The notes under the pieces: model-generated
Databases searched by the model: none
What the model was told of the DNA's origin: nothing
Seen by the model: the letters and a program-made list of their open reading frames with translations, nothing else
Shown here: piece by piece, positions 1 through 6,802 of the stretch
How the letters are laid out: every line of letters begins with the position of its first letter
Position numbering within the stretch: the stretch's first letter is position 1
Program-made: the position numbers and the translations under genes
Source of the DNA: Oscillospiraceae bacterium
GTDB taxonomy: Bacteria > Bacillota_A > Clostridia > Oscillospirales > Oscillospiraceae
Assembly (NCBI GenBank): GCA_017627975.1
Contig: JAGAFT010000139.1
Span: 1-17,395 of the forward strand
Direction of reading: 5' to 3'
Length of the DNA: 17,395 nucleotides

Positions 1-144
1 CTTCCTCAGCGGCTTTTGCTTCCTCGGCGGCCTTGGCTTCCTCGGCGGCCTTGGCTTCCTCGGCGGCCTTGGCTTCCTCGGCGGTTTTGGCTTCCTCAGC
101 GGCCTTGGCTTCCTCGGCGGCTTTGGCCTCTTCGGCGGCCTTCT
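1..144 (-). repeat. 18-bp in-frame tandem repeat, about eight units
   Basis: Eight consecutive 18-base units, with plus-strand consensus cttcctcggcggccttgg, begin at positions 1, 19, 37, 55, 73, 91, 109 and 127. Units 2-4 are identical, the others differ by one to a few bases, and the last is the most divergent. On the minus strand each unit encodes six residues of the type AAEEAK, so copy-number change would preserve the lipoprotein frame. The array reaches the window edge and may continue. Near-identity of the central units suggests recent expansion by slippage or unequal recombination. Confidence 0.9.
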
Positions 145-619
145 CTATCGCAGCTTTGGAATCATTTACGGCTGCGGTGACATCGGCATCTTCGAACTCC
201 TCATCGCCGGCGAGATCCAGAACCTTCTGATATTCGCCTGCTGCAAAGGCATCTTTAATCTCCGCAATCTTTGCATCCAGGGCGGCTTTGGCCTCTTCGG
301 CAGCTTTGGCCTCTTCTACCGCGGTCCTGGCCTGCTCGAGAAGAGAGGCGATTTCCTCGTCCTTGACTTCGGCATCACCGATCAGGTCCAGAACCTTCTG
401 GTAATCTTCAGCGTCGAATGCAAGATGAATCCTCGCATTGTTTAACAGCTCTGTAACCTCGGGCTTGGGATTCTTCATGTTCTCCAGCAGATCGACAACG
501 GTCTGATAATCTCCGTTTGCATACGCGGTCTTCGCTTTGGAGATATCCCGAGCGGCGCAGCCGGTCAGCAGAAGCAGGGAAAGCACCAGGCAGAGCAGAA
601 CAGTCAGCCTTTTTTTCAT
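1..619 (-). CDS. Repeat-rich surface lipoprotein, C-terminus beyond window
   Basis: This reading frame starts at ATG 619 and stays open to the left edge, so at least 206 residues are present and the end is missing. A classic lipoprotein signal is visible: MKKR, a leucine-rich hydrophobic stretch at residues 5-18, and the lipobox LTGC with the acceptor Cys21. The mature part has three related units of about 30 residues, near 29-62, 65-97 and 122-155, each built around a (G/E)-(D/E)-Y-Q-x-V-(L/V)-D-L core such as DYQKVLDL. They look like divergent TPR-type helical hairpins. From about residue 160 the chain becomes an EEAKAA-type Ala/Glu/Lys repeat, probably a long charged helix or coiled coil acting as a spacer from the membrane. 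AAGGAG lies just upstream of the start, and a strong promoter lies at 685-713. The gene is divergent from the hydrolase at 824. The function is unknown; an envelope-anchored scaffold is an inference. Confidence 0.85.
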   Translation of the reverse strand, partial: MKKRLTVLLCLVLSLLLLTGCAARDISKAKTAYANGDYQTVVDLLENMKNPKPEVTELLNNARIHLAFDAEDYQKVLDLIGDAEVKDEEIASLLEQARTAVEEAKAAEEAKAALDAKIAEIKDAFAAGEYQKVLDLAGDEEFEDADVTAAVNDSKAAIEKAAEEAKAAEEAKAAEEAKTAEEAKAAEEAKAAEEAKAAEEAKAAEE

Positions 620-684
620 GTCCTCTTCTCCTTCCAAATTGCTTATCTTGCCATGTCGTTTGATTAAAATACGACATTTTCTAC

Positions 685-713
685 ATTATAGCATGAGCAA
701 CTTCACAGGGCAA
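685..713 (-). promoter_or_regulatory. Promoter of the lipoprotein gene
   Basis: Read on the minus strand there is a -35 of TTGCCC (713-708), a 17-base spacer, and a perfect -10 TATAAT (690-685) preceded by TG at the extended -10 position. The predicted start of transcription is near 678, giving a leader of about 60 bases before ATG 619. This is a consensus housekeeping sigma promoter. Confidence 0.75.
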
Positions 714-748
714 GTCGGAAAACCAAGTTTTTGACGAAAACAAAAGGC

Positions 749-777
749 TTGCTCCGTCCTGTTTTTTGTCCTATAAT
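749..777 (+). promoter_or_regulatory. Promoter of the alpha/beta-hydrolase gene
   Basis: A -35 of TTGCTC (749-754), a 17-base spacer and a perfect TATAAT -10 (772-777) lie upstream of the hydrolase. The predicted transcript starts near 784, which rules out translation from the in-frame TTG at 731 and supports ATG 824. The promoter stands back to back with the lipoprotein promoter at 685-713. Confidence 0.7.
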
Positions 778-823
778 CAAGGCTGAAACAAGGATGGAAA
801 TCATGTTCAGAAGGAGAGATAAG

Positions 824-1789
824 ATGCGCTGGATTCGGGAAAACGATTATGAAAAGGTCATGCGGACCGAGGTGGAGCCCTATGTTTCTTCACGAAGAGA
901 ATGCGGGTTTGATGCCAGGGTAAAGGGGCAGCCGATCTACTATGAGCATTATCGCCGGGATAACCCGAAAGCCGTCATTGTGATCAGCCACGGGTTTACG
1001 GAGTCGATTCAAAAATTTACGGAATCGATCTATTATATGCTGCAGGCCGGATACGAGGTCTGGGGCCTGGATCATCGCGGACACGGCTATTCCTACCGCG
1101 TAAATGACAACCCCTTTGTCGTCCATACCGATCATTTCCGGGACTATGTGCTGGACCTGAAGCATCTGACGGAAAAGCGCATAAAACCGGCAGCCGGGAA
1201 GCTTCCGGTTTATCTGTACTGCCATTCCATGGGCGGATGCATCGGTGCCTGGATGATCGAACGCTACCCGAAGCTGTTTGACAAAGCCGTGCTCTCGTCC
1301 CCGATGCTCGGCCTGAGTTTTGGGAAAATCCCGGTTCCGGTGGTGTATGCCGGGGCAAAGCTGAAAAGCCTGAAGAGGGGAAAGGACGCACCCGTCAATC
1401 CGACCGATGAGTTTGAGGCGGAAGACTTTGAGAACAGCTGTGATTCCTCCGCTTGCCGGTATCATTATTATTACCAGAAACGGCTGGCGGATAAAAAGCT
1501 TCAGACCCGTGCCCCGTCCCTTGGCTGGGGAATGGAATCGGCCAAAGCCTGTGCCAGGGTAACAAGCGAATTCTGGACCTCCCGGATCCGGATTCCGGTT
1601 CTGCTCTGCCAGGCCGGAAACGATACGGTGGTGAAAAACGCTTCCCAGATGAAGTTTCTTTCCAGAGTACCGCGTGCGGAGTTCTTCCGGATGCCGAACA
1701 TGAAGCATGAGCTCTACATGACGGATTCGGACATGCTGATCCAATATTGGGAAAAAGTATTCAGCTTCCTGGATCAGGCACGGAACTGA
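824..1789 (+). CDS. Alpha/beta-hydrolase, monoacylglycerol lipase/lysophospholipase type
   Basis: This 321-residue protein has the fold markers of the Hydrolase_4 (PldB/MGLL-like) family: the oxyanion-loop region HGFTES (56-61), DHRGHGYS (83-90), the nucleophile elbow CHSMGG (133-138) with Ser135, the acid Asp267 in AGNDTVV, and His295 in MKHEL. It probably hydrolyses acyl esters of glycerolipids or lysophospholipids, but the substrate cannot be read from sequence. No signal peptide is visible, so it should be cytosolic. ATG 824 is chosen because AAGGAG at 811-816 sits seven bases upstream; ATGs at 794 and 803 are in frame but lack such a site. The first glycine of the usual G-x-S-x-G elbow is replaced by Cys133. 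It is a single-gene unit with its own promoter and a hairpin terminator downstream. Confidence 0.85.
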   Translation: MRWIRENDYEKVMRTEVEPYVSSRRECGFDARVKGQPIYYEHYRRDNPKAVIVISHGFTESIQKFTESIYYMLQAGYEVWGLDHRGHGYSYRVNDNPFVVHTDHFRDYVLDLKHLTEKRIKPAAGKLPVYLYCHSMGGCIGAWMIERYPKLFDKAVLSSPMLGLSFGKIPVPVVYAGAKLKSLKRGKDAPVNPTDEFEAEDFENSCDSSACRYHYYYQKRLADKKLQTRAPSLGWGMESAKACARVTSEFWTSRIRIPVLLCQAGNDTVVKNASQMKFLSRVPRAEFFRMPNMKHELYMTDSDMLIQYWEKVFSFLDQARN

Positions 1790-1870
1790 AATGCGGCGCT
1801 GCATGGGAGTTTTTTACGGCGTAAAAAAGAAAATCAACCGTTCGGCAGACGGTTCTGCTGTATGATAAAA

Positions 1871-1925
1871 CATACCGGAATCCTCGCTCCCGAGACAGGG
1901 AAGCAGGGATTCCGGTATGCTTTTC
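1871..1925. terminator. Bidirectional terminator between convergent genes
   Basis: A perfect 13-base inverted repeat, cataccggaatcc (1871-1883) and ggattccggtatg (1907-1919), encloses a second short stem, tccc/ggga. A short T run follows on the plus strand (1921-1924), and AAAA precedes it (1867-1870), giving TTTT on the minus strand. It lies between the hydrolase (plus) and the 61-residue gene (minus), so it can end both transcripts. Confidence 0.75.
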
Positions 1926-1987
1926 TATCGATTGATCAGAGAAGGCATGAAGCATCCGACGCGCCTACGCCGCAGCGCGTGTGAGGA

Positions 1988-2173
1988 TCAGAACACGCGG
2001 CCGTCTCCCGTGACAATGGTCAAAATTCCGCGGCGGATGATATACTCGTTGTCGAATTCATCCATGTAGATTTCGTACAGATGATTGGGCTCCAGCTCGT
2101 GGCAGCGATACGGATCCCCGATCCGGGGAACACCCCGGCGGATTGCCTCGTCTTTCAGATTGATTTCGGTCAT
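1988..2173 (-). CDS. Small protein of unknown function, 61 residues
   Basis: I do not recognise this family. The product is 61 residues, acidic at the start (MTEINLKDEAIRRG), with one cysteine (Cys24) and a tyrosine/acid-rich centre (YEIYMDEFDNEY, 33-44). It ends with an alternating hydrophobic run (ILTIVTGDG) that suggests a small beta-rich fold. No signal peptide or membrane segment is present. It is real rather than a chance frame because AAGGAG lies ten bases before ATG 2173, a good promoter lies at 2258-2285, and a terminator lies downstream at 1871-1925. Just ahead of the ribosome binding site the leader holds a small hairpin, ctgcat/atgcag (2199-2215), which could tune translation. The gene is divergent from pyrH and has no partner that hints at a role. 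Confidence 0.7.
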   Translation of the reverse strand: MTEINLKDEAIRRGVPRIGDPYRCHELEPNHLYEIYMDEFDNEYIIRRGILTIVTGDGRVF

Positions 2174-2216
2174 TTTAAGCTTTCTCCTTGTAGTGAGTCT
2201 GCATGAAAAATGCAGT

Positions 2217-2333
2217 AAATGAAAGAAGAAAATATAAATATGTCACTAATTGTAACCATTATAACATGAAATGAAAGAAAGACAAGTCTGTAAATCAAAA
2301 AAATTCTTAAAAATCCTTAACAAAATGAAAGAA
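2217..2333. repeat. Three exact copies of AAATGAAAGAA at about 52-54 bp spacing
   Basis: The 11-mer AAATGAAAGAA occurs at 2217-2227, 2269-2279 and 2323-2333, start to start 52 and 54 bases apart, or about five helical turns. The middle copy lies in the spacer of the minus-strand promoter at 2258-2285. The third lies upstream of the pyrH promoter. The region is A-rich, so chance is possible, but exact identity and regular phasing suggest a binding site for a regulator. Confidence 0.4.
2258..2285 (-). promoter_or_regulatory. Promoter of the 61-residue protein gene
   Basis: On the minus strand: -35 TTGTCT (2285-2280), a 16-base spacer and a perfect -10 TATAAT (2263-2258) with TG at the extended position. 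Transcription would begin near 2251, leaving a leader of about 78 bases before ATG 2173 that includes the hairpin at 2199-2215. Confidence 0.65.
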
Positions 2334-2367
2334 ATCCAATTCGCGACGTGACAGATGAAATTTCCGA

Positions 2368-2396
2368 TTGTCAAGAGAGTTCTCTTGTGATAAACT
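2368..2396 (+). promoter_or_regulatory. Promoter of the pyrH-polC run, with dyad in spacer
   Basis: A -35 of TTGTCA (2368-2373), a 17-base spacer and -10 TAAACT (2391-2396) preceded by TG (extended -10) lie about 50 bases upstream of pyrH. The spacer is almost filled by a perfect inverted repeat, caagaga (2372-2378) and tctcttg (2381-2387), with a two-base centre. A repressor dimer bound there would block RNA polymerase, so this may be an operator. The bound protein is unknown. Confidence 0.6.
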
Positions 2397-2444
2397 AACC
2401 GGGAACATAGCGTGAATGAAAATCGGAAAGGATTATTTGCTTTA

Positions 2445-3155
2445 ATGAGTGTGAAATACAGGAGAGTCCTGATTAAAATCAGCGGGGAAGCCCTCAGCGG
2501 AGGAAAGGGAAGCGGTTTTGATTTCGATTTCGTGACCTCGGTCTGTGAAAGCGTAAAGCAGGCCCTCGCCTGCGGGGCAGAAGTGGGAATCGTAATCGGC
2601 GGAGGCAATTTCTGGCGCGGTGTCAAGGACGGCGCCGGAAAGGTGGAACGTGTCAGTGCCGACCGGATGGGGATGCTTGCTACGGCGATGAACTGCCTCG
2701 CGGTTGCGGATGTTTTCCGACAGTGCGGTGTGGATGCAAGGGTCATGACCGCGGTCGATATTCAGGGTGTCGGAGAGCGACACGATGTGAGGAAAGCAAT
2801 CGAGTATCTTGAGGGCGGAAAAGTCGTGCTGTTTGCCTGCGGCACGGGTCATCCGTTCTTCTCCACCGATACGGCCTCGGTTCTGCGTGCGGCGGAAATC
2901 GGCGCGGATGCGATTCTGCTTGCCAAGAACATTGACGGCGTGTACAGTGCCGATCCGCGGAAGGATCCGGACGCTGTGAAGTTTGACGAGATCAGTTATA
3001 CGGAAGTGCTGAGCCGCCGTCTGCAGGTGATGGATTCCACCGCCACCAGCCTTGCGATGGACAACAACCTTCCGGTCGTCGTTTTCGCCCTGGCGGATCC
3101 GAAGAATATTCTCCGGGTTCTCTCCGGAGAAAAGATCGGAACCTTCGTCTGCTGA
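2445..3155 (+). CDS. pyrH: UMP kinase
   Basis: UMP kinase phosphorylates UMP to UDP with ATP in pyrimidine nucleotide synthesis. It is a cytosolic hexamer of the amino-acid kinase fold. The 236-residue product shows KISGEAL (11-17), the glycine-rich GGGNFWRG (52-59), ADRMGMLAT (72-80), GTGHPFFSTDTA (133-144), DGVYSADP (164-171) and MDSTATSLAMDN (196-207), all family hallmarks. ATG 2445 is chosen because the family normally starts a few residues before the first beta strand. A GTG at 2412 would add 11 residues. GGAAAGGA (2425-2432) is the likely ribosome binding site, although its 12-base spacing is long. It is followed by frr after 52 bases, the usual order. The Asn common in GTGNPFF is His here. 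It is the first gene of the long plus-strand run behind the promoter at 2368-2396. Confidence 0.95.
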   Translation: MSVKYRRVLIKISGEALSGGKGSGFDFDFVTSVCESVKQALACGAEVGIVIGGGNFWRGVKDGAGKVERVSADRMGMLATAMNCLAVADVFRQCGVDARVMTAVDIQGVGERHDVRKAIEYLEGGKVVLFACGTGHPFFSTDTASVLRAAEIGADAILLAKNIDGVYSADPRKDPDAVKFDEISYTEVLSRRLQVMDSTATSLAMDNNLPVVVFALADPKNILRVLSGEKIGTFVC

Positions 3156-3207
3156 AGTATATCAATAACAATATAATTCTGTTATCACTTTTGAGGAGGA
3201 ATGAACG

Positions 3208-3759
3208 ATGTCTGACTACGCCGAATTCGAAAACAAAATGAAAAAGACCTGCGAAGCGCTGACCGCTCAGCTCGCCACAATCCGCGCCGGCAGAGCCAAT
3301 GCCTCTGTTCTGGATCAGATCCAGGTGGATTATTACGGAGTGCCGACCCCGATCCAGCAGCTGGCCACGGTTGCCACACCCGATCCGCGCTCTCTGATGA
3401 TTCAGCCCTGGGACGCCTCTGTGCTCAAGGGCATCGAGCGCGCCATCCTGGCCTCTGATCTCGGCATCAATCCGCAGAACGACGGACGGGCCATCCGGCT
3501 TGTGTTCCCGCCTCTGACCGAGGAGCGCCGCAAAGAGCTTGCCAAGCAGACCCGCAAGTACGGCGAGGAGAGCAAGGTTGCCATCCGCAACATCCGCCGT
3601 GACGCGATTGAAAAGTTCAAGAAACAGCAGAAGGCTTCCGAGATGACCGAGGATGACTATAAGATCGCGGAGAAGGACATCCAGAAGATGACGGATGACT
3701 ATATCAAGGAAATCGACAAGATCTCTGAAAAGAAAGAGAAAGAGCTGACGGAAATCTGA
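3208..3759 (+). CDS. frr: Ribosome recycling factor
   Basis: Ribosome recycling factor works with EF-G to split the post-termination ribosome. The 183-residue length is typical of the family. Recognisable blocks are TIRAGRANASVLD (24-36), YYGVPTPIQQLA (42-53) and PPLTEERRKEL (101-111), and the arginine-rich IRNIRRDA (126-133). Domain II (about 30-104) interrupts the three-helix bundle of domain I (1-29 and 105-183). The C-terminus is a long charged helix rich in Lys and Glu. GAGGAGG at 3193-3199 is eight bases upstream of ATG 3208. The stop codon overlaps the uppS start (TGATG), indicating translational coupling. Confidence 0.97.
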   Translation: MSDYAEFENKMKKTCEALTAQLATIRAGRANASVLDQIQVDYYGVPTPIQQLATVATPDPRSLMIQPWDASVLKGIERAILASDLGINPQNDGRAIRLVFPPLTEERRKELAKQTRKYGEESKVAIRNIRRDAIEKFKKQQKASEMTEDDYKIAEKDIQKMTDDYIKEIDKISEKKEKELTEI

Positions 3760-4499
3760 TGGCTGATTCACAGAGAAAAGAAACGGCGGGGGAAGGCAGA
3801 ACGGTCCCCCGCCATATTGCGATTATACTGGACGGAAACGGCCGCTGGGCGAAGAAACGCGGCCTGCCGCGTACCGCCGGCCATGCCGTCGGTGCAGAGA
3901 CGTTTCGCAAGATCGCCCTCTACTGCCGTGATATCGGGGTGGACTATCTGACGGTGTACGCCTTCTCGACGGAGAACTGGAAGAGACCTTCGGATGAAGT
4001 GAAGACGCTGATGCGCCTGCTGAACAAGTATCTTCACGAGGCGATTGATACCATGGAACGCGACGGCATGAAGCTGCGCGTCTTCGGCGATGTTGAGGGC
4101 CTGAGCCCGGAACTGCAGGCACTGGTGGCGAAAGCCGACGAGATTGCATCGCGCATTGACGGCTTCCAGGCCAATATCTGCCTCAACTACGGCGGGCGCG
4201 ATGATATTGTGCAGGCTGCCCGACGCTATGCCCGCGACTTTGCAGAAGGGAAAACGACCGGAGAACTGACCGAAGAAGAGTTCGCCTCTTATCTTTACTC
4301 CGCCGGTGTGCCGGATCCGGACCTCCTGATCCGCCCGGGCGGAGAGCAGCGGATTTCAAACTTCCTGCTCTGGCAGTGTGCGTATTCCGAATTCTACTAT
4401 ACGGATGTCCTGTGGCCGGACTTTTCCCCGGCAGAGCTGGACAAGGCCATCGAGGCCTTCCGCTCCCGTGACCGCCGCTACGGCGGGGTAAAGGTCTGA
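3759..4499 (+). CDS. uppS: Undecaprenyl diphosphate synthase (cis-prenyltransferase)
   Basis: This enzyme adds isopentenyl diphosphate units in cis to farnesyl diphosphate, making the C55 lipid carrier for peptidoglycan and teichoic acid precursors. The 246-residue product shows ILDGNGRWA (23-31) with the catalytic Asp25, YAFSTENWKRP (67-77), RPGGEQRISNF (192-202) and the metal-site Glu211 in AYSEFYY. The start ATG shares one base with the frr stop. The next gene is dxr rather than cdsA, which usually separates them. Downstream dxr and ispG encode steps that make its substrate, so the cluster couples precursor supply to carrier synthesis. Confidence 0.96.
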   Translation: MADSQRKETAGEGRTVPRHIAIILDGNGRWAKKRGLPRTAGHAVGAETFRKIALYCRDIGVDYLTVYAFSTENWKRPSDEVKTLMRLLNKYLHEAIDTMERDGMKLRVFGDVEGLSPELQALVAKADEIASRIDGFQANICLNYGGRDDIVQAARRYARDFAEGKTTGELTEEEFASYLYSAGVPDPDLLIRPGGEQRISNFLLWQCAYSEFYYTDVLWPDFSPAELDKAIEAFRSRDRRYGGVKV

Positions 4500-4538
4500 G
4501 AGCCCTGCAGGAAGACAGCAAAGGAGTATAACAGCAAT

Positions 4539-5687
4539 ATGGTAAAAGCAATATCCATTCTCGGCTGTACCGGATCCATCGGCCGTCAGACCGCCGCGGT
4601 GGCTTCCTTCACGGGAATCCGGGTCGCGGCCCTGACCGCAAACCGGCAGATTGACCGTCTGGAAGAGCAGGCGAGAAAGTTTAAACCCGAGTTCGTGGCG
4701 GTATACGACGAGGATGCGGCAAAACAGCTGAAAATCGCTCTCGCGGATACCGATATCCGCATCGGCAGCGGTATGGAAGGCCTGATTGAGGCTGCAACGC
4801 TGCAGAGCATCGACTGTGTCGTGACCGCGGTGTCCGGTGCCGTCGGTCTGAAACCGACCCTGGCTGCCATTGAGGAAAAGAAGCGCATCGCCCTTGCCAA
4901 CAAGGAGACCCTGGTCTGCGCAGGAGAGCTTGTGATGCAGCGTGCCCATGACAGAGGCGCGGAGATCGTTCCGGTGGATTCGGAGCATTCGGCGATTTTC
5001 CAGTGCCTGACCGGACGAAAGCCCGGAGAGCTTCATAAGATCCTCCTGACCTGCTCCGGCGGACCGTTCCGCGGCCGGCACCGGGAAGAGCTCGAAGGGA
5101 TCACCCCGGCGGAAGCGGTGAAGCACCCGCGCTGGAACATGGGCGCGAAAATCTCCGTCGACAGCGCCACCCTGATGAACAAGGGTCTGGAGTTCATCGA
5201 GGCAATGCGCCTGTTCGGTGTGACGCCGGATGACATTCAGGTGGTGATCCACCCGCAGAGTGTCATTCATTCGATGGTAGAGCTTGTGGACGGCACCGTA
5301 ATCGCACAGATGGGTGTACCCGATATGGGCCTTCCGATCCAGCTGGCACTGACCTGGCCGGAGCGCTGCCCCTCCATGTTTGACCATCTGGATTTCGGTA
5401 CCCTTCAGGCGCTGACCTTTGAAAAACCCGATCTGGTGAATTTCCCTTGCCTGCGTCTGGCGATGGACTGTGCTCGCAGCGGCGGAACCGCCGGCTGTGT
5501 GATGAGCGCGGCGAACGAAGAGGCGGTGCATCTGTTCCTGAAGGAGAAGCTTGGATTCAACCGCATCTATGATATGGCGGCTGCCGCGGTGGAGAAGCTT
5601 GCCGGGGCGGATGCCTCCAGCCTGGATGTGATCCTGGAAGCGGACGCTGCGGCGCGGCGGTTTGTGCATGAAACGGTAGGAGCCTGA
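4539..5687 (+). CDS. dxr: 1-deoxy-D-xylulose 5-phosphate reductoisomerase
   Basis: Dxr converts DXP to MEP with NADPH and a divalent metal, the committed step of the MEP isoprenoid pathway and the target of fosmidomycin. The 382-residue product is of family length. The NADPH loop is GCTGSIGRQT (9-18), with Cys10 where Ser is common. Other blocks are NKET (121-124), VDSEHSA (146-152) carrying metal ligands Asp147 and Glu149, SGGPFRG (173-179), and SATLMNKGLE (209-218) with the ligand Glu218. AAGGAG at 4521-4526 lies 12 bases before ATG 4539. The gap from uppS is only 39 bases and from rseP six bases. Confidence 0.97.
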   Translation: MVKAISILGCTGSIGRQTAAVASFTGIRVAALTANRQIDRLEEQARKFKPEFVAVYDEDAAKQLKIALADTDIRIGSGMEGLIEAATLQSIDCVVTAVSGAVGLKPTLAAIEEKKRIALANKETLVCAGELVMQRAHDRGAEIVPVDSEHSAIFQCLTGRKPGELHKILLTCSGGPFRGRHREELEGITPAEAVKHPRWNMGAKISVDSATLMNKGLEFIEAMRLFGVTPDDIQVVIHPQSVIHSMVELVDGTVIAQMGVPDMGLPIQLALTWPERCPSMFDHLDFGTLQALTFEKPDLVNFPCLRLAMDCARSGGTAGCVMSAANEEAVHLFLKEKLGFNRIYDMAAAAVEKLAGADASSLDVILEADAAARRFVHETVGA

Positions 5688-5693
5688 TCAGCC

Positions 5694-6749
5694 ATGTCTG
5701 CAGCATATATTCTGTTAGCGATTCTGATTTTCGGCGTGCTGATCGCCATTCACGAATTCGGGCATTTTTCCGTGGCGAAGCTCTGCGGCGTGAAGGTGAA
5801 CGAGTTTGCGGTCGGTATGGGCCCGGCGCTCTTCCAGAAACAGAAGGGCGAGACGCTTTACGCCCTGCGCGCGATCCCGCTTGGCGGCTTCTGTGCGATG
5901 GAGGGCGAGGACGGCGACTCGGAAGACCCGCGCGCTTTCACGGCTCAGCCGGCGTGGAAGCGCATCCTGATCCTCTGTGCCGGGTCCTTCAACAACTTCC
6001 TTCTTGGCCTGATTGTGATCTTCTGCCTGTACCTCGGCGCAACGGCTTTTGTCTCCCCGACGATTGCGAGTTTCATCGACGGCTGCCCATACGAGAGCGC
6101 CGAAGGACTCCAGGTGGGGGACCGCTTCGTGAAGGTCGACGGCCATAGGATTTATCAGTACTATGACGTGGGGGATTTTCTTCGCCAGGGGGACGGGGTC
6201 TATGACCTGGTCCTGCGACGGGACGGAAAGAGGGTCGTCCTCAAAGACTTTGAAATGACGCCGCGCCTTTATGAAGGCCAGGAGCGGGAGCTCTTTGGCT
6301 TCAACTTCGGCTACGAGGAGGCGACCTTCCCGGTCAAACTTCGCTACAGTTGGGCCACGGCCATGGAATTCGGACGGATGGTCTGGATGGGCCTTGGGCA
6401 GCTGCTGCACGGCGAAGTCGGCCTCCGGGATATGTCCGGCCCGGTCGGCATTGTCGATCTCATGGCGGAGACGGGGGAGAGCGCCGAGTCAACCTCCGAC
6501 GCGGTGTACAACATCCTCTACCTCGGCGCATTCATCGCCGTGAACCTCGCCATTATGAACATGCTTCCGATTCCGGCTCTTGACGGGGGACGGGTTTTCC
6601 TGCTGCTGGTGACGCTCGTGATCGAGACCGTCACCCGCCGCAAGCTCAACCCGAAGTATGAGGCCTGGATCCATGCCGGCGGCATGGCGCTGCTTCTGAC
6701 GCTCATGGCCGTCATCATGTTCAATGACATTCTGAAGCTGTTTCAATAA
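5694..6749 (+). CDS. rseP: Site-2-type intramembrane zinc metalloprotease (RseP/RasP family)
   Basis: This is an integral-membrane protease that cleaves transmembrane substrates such as anti-sigma factors and remnant signal peptides. The HExxH zinc motif is HEFGH at residues 20-24 in the first hydrophobic segment. The second motif, PIPALDGGRV (292-301), supplies the third zinc ligand, Asp297. Between them lies a single PDZ-like region (about 115-190), and further hydrophobic segments occur near 90-105, 270-290, 300-313 and 328-342. At 351 residues it is the shorter, single-PDZ Gram-positive form. AGGAG (5678-5682) lies inside the end of dxr and the gap is six bases, so the two are cotranslated. 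Local substrates cannot be deduced. Confidence 0.94.
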   Translation: MSAAYILLAILIFGVLIAIHEFGHFSVAKLCGVKVNEFAVGMGPALFQKQKGETLYALRAIPLGGFCAMEGEDGDSEDPRAFTAQPAWKRILILCAGSFNNFLLGLIVIFCLYLGATAFVSPTIASFIDGCPYESAEGLQVGDRFVKVDGHRIYQYYDVGDFLRQGDGVYDLVLRRDGKRVVLKDFEMTPRLYEGQERELFGFNFGYEEATFPVKLRYSWATAMEFGRMVWMGLGQLLHGEVGLRDMSGPVGIVDLMAETGESAESTSDAVYNILYLGAFIAVNLAIMNMLPIPALDGGRVFLLLVTLVIETVTRRKLNPKYEAWIHAGGMALLLTLMAVIMFNDILKLFQ

Positions 6750-6802
6750 ACGCCAAGTGCGCCATTCAGGTGCATAAATATGACACGAATTCGAGGTATC
6801 TC

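Noticed and set aside
1..144. The repeat array as a CRISPR
   Set aside because: The units are contiguous 18-mers without unique spacers and are in frame within a lipoprotein gene.
731..823. An in-frame TTG at 731 as an upstream start for the hydrolase
   Set aside because: The -35 and -10 boxes at 749-777 lie downstream of it, and only ATG 824 has a well-spaced AAGGAG.
1810..1828. The palindrome ttttttacg-g-cgtaaaaaa after the hydrolase
   Set aside because: The arms are mostly A/T with too tight a loop for a stable terminator. The GC-rich hairpin at 1871-1919 is the better candidate.
3160..3180. A TATAAT-like box in the pyrH-frr gap as an internal promoter
   Set aside because: No acceptable -35 is found 16-18 bases upstream, and the gap is short and AT-rich, so chance is likely.
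4356..5669. A 437-residue minus-strand open frame opposite dxr
   Set aside because: It is the antisense of a clear dxr, with no start signal and a His/Arg-rich composition typical of shadows.
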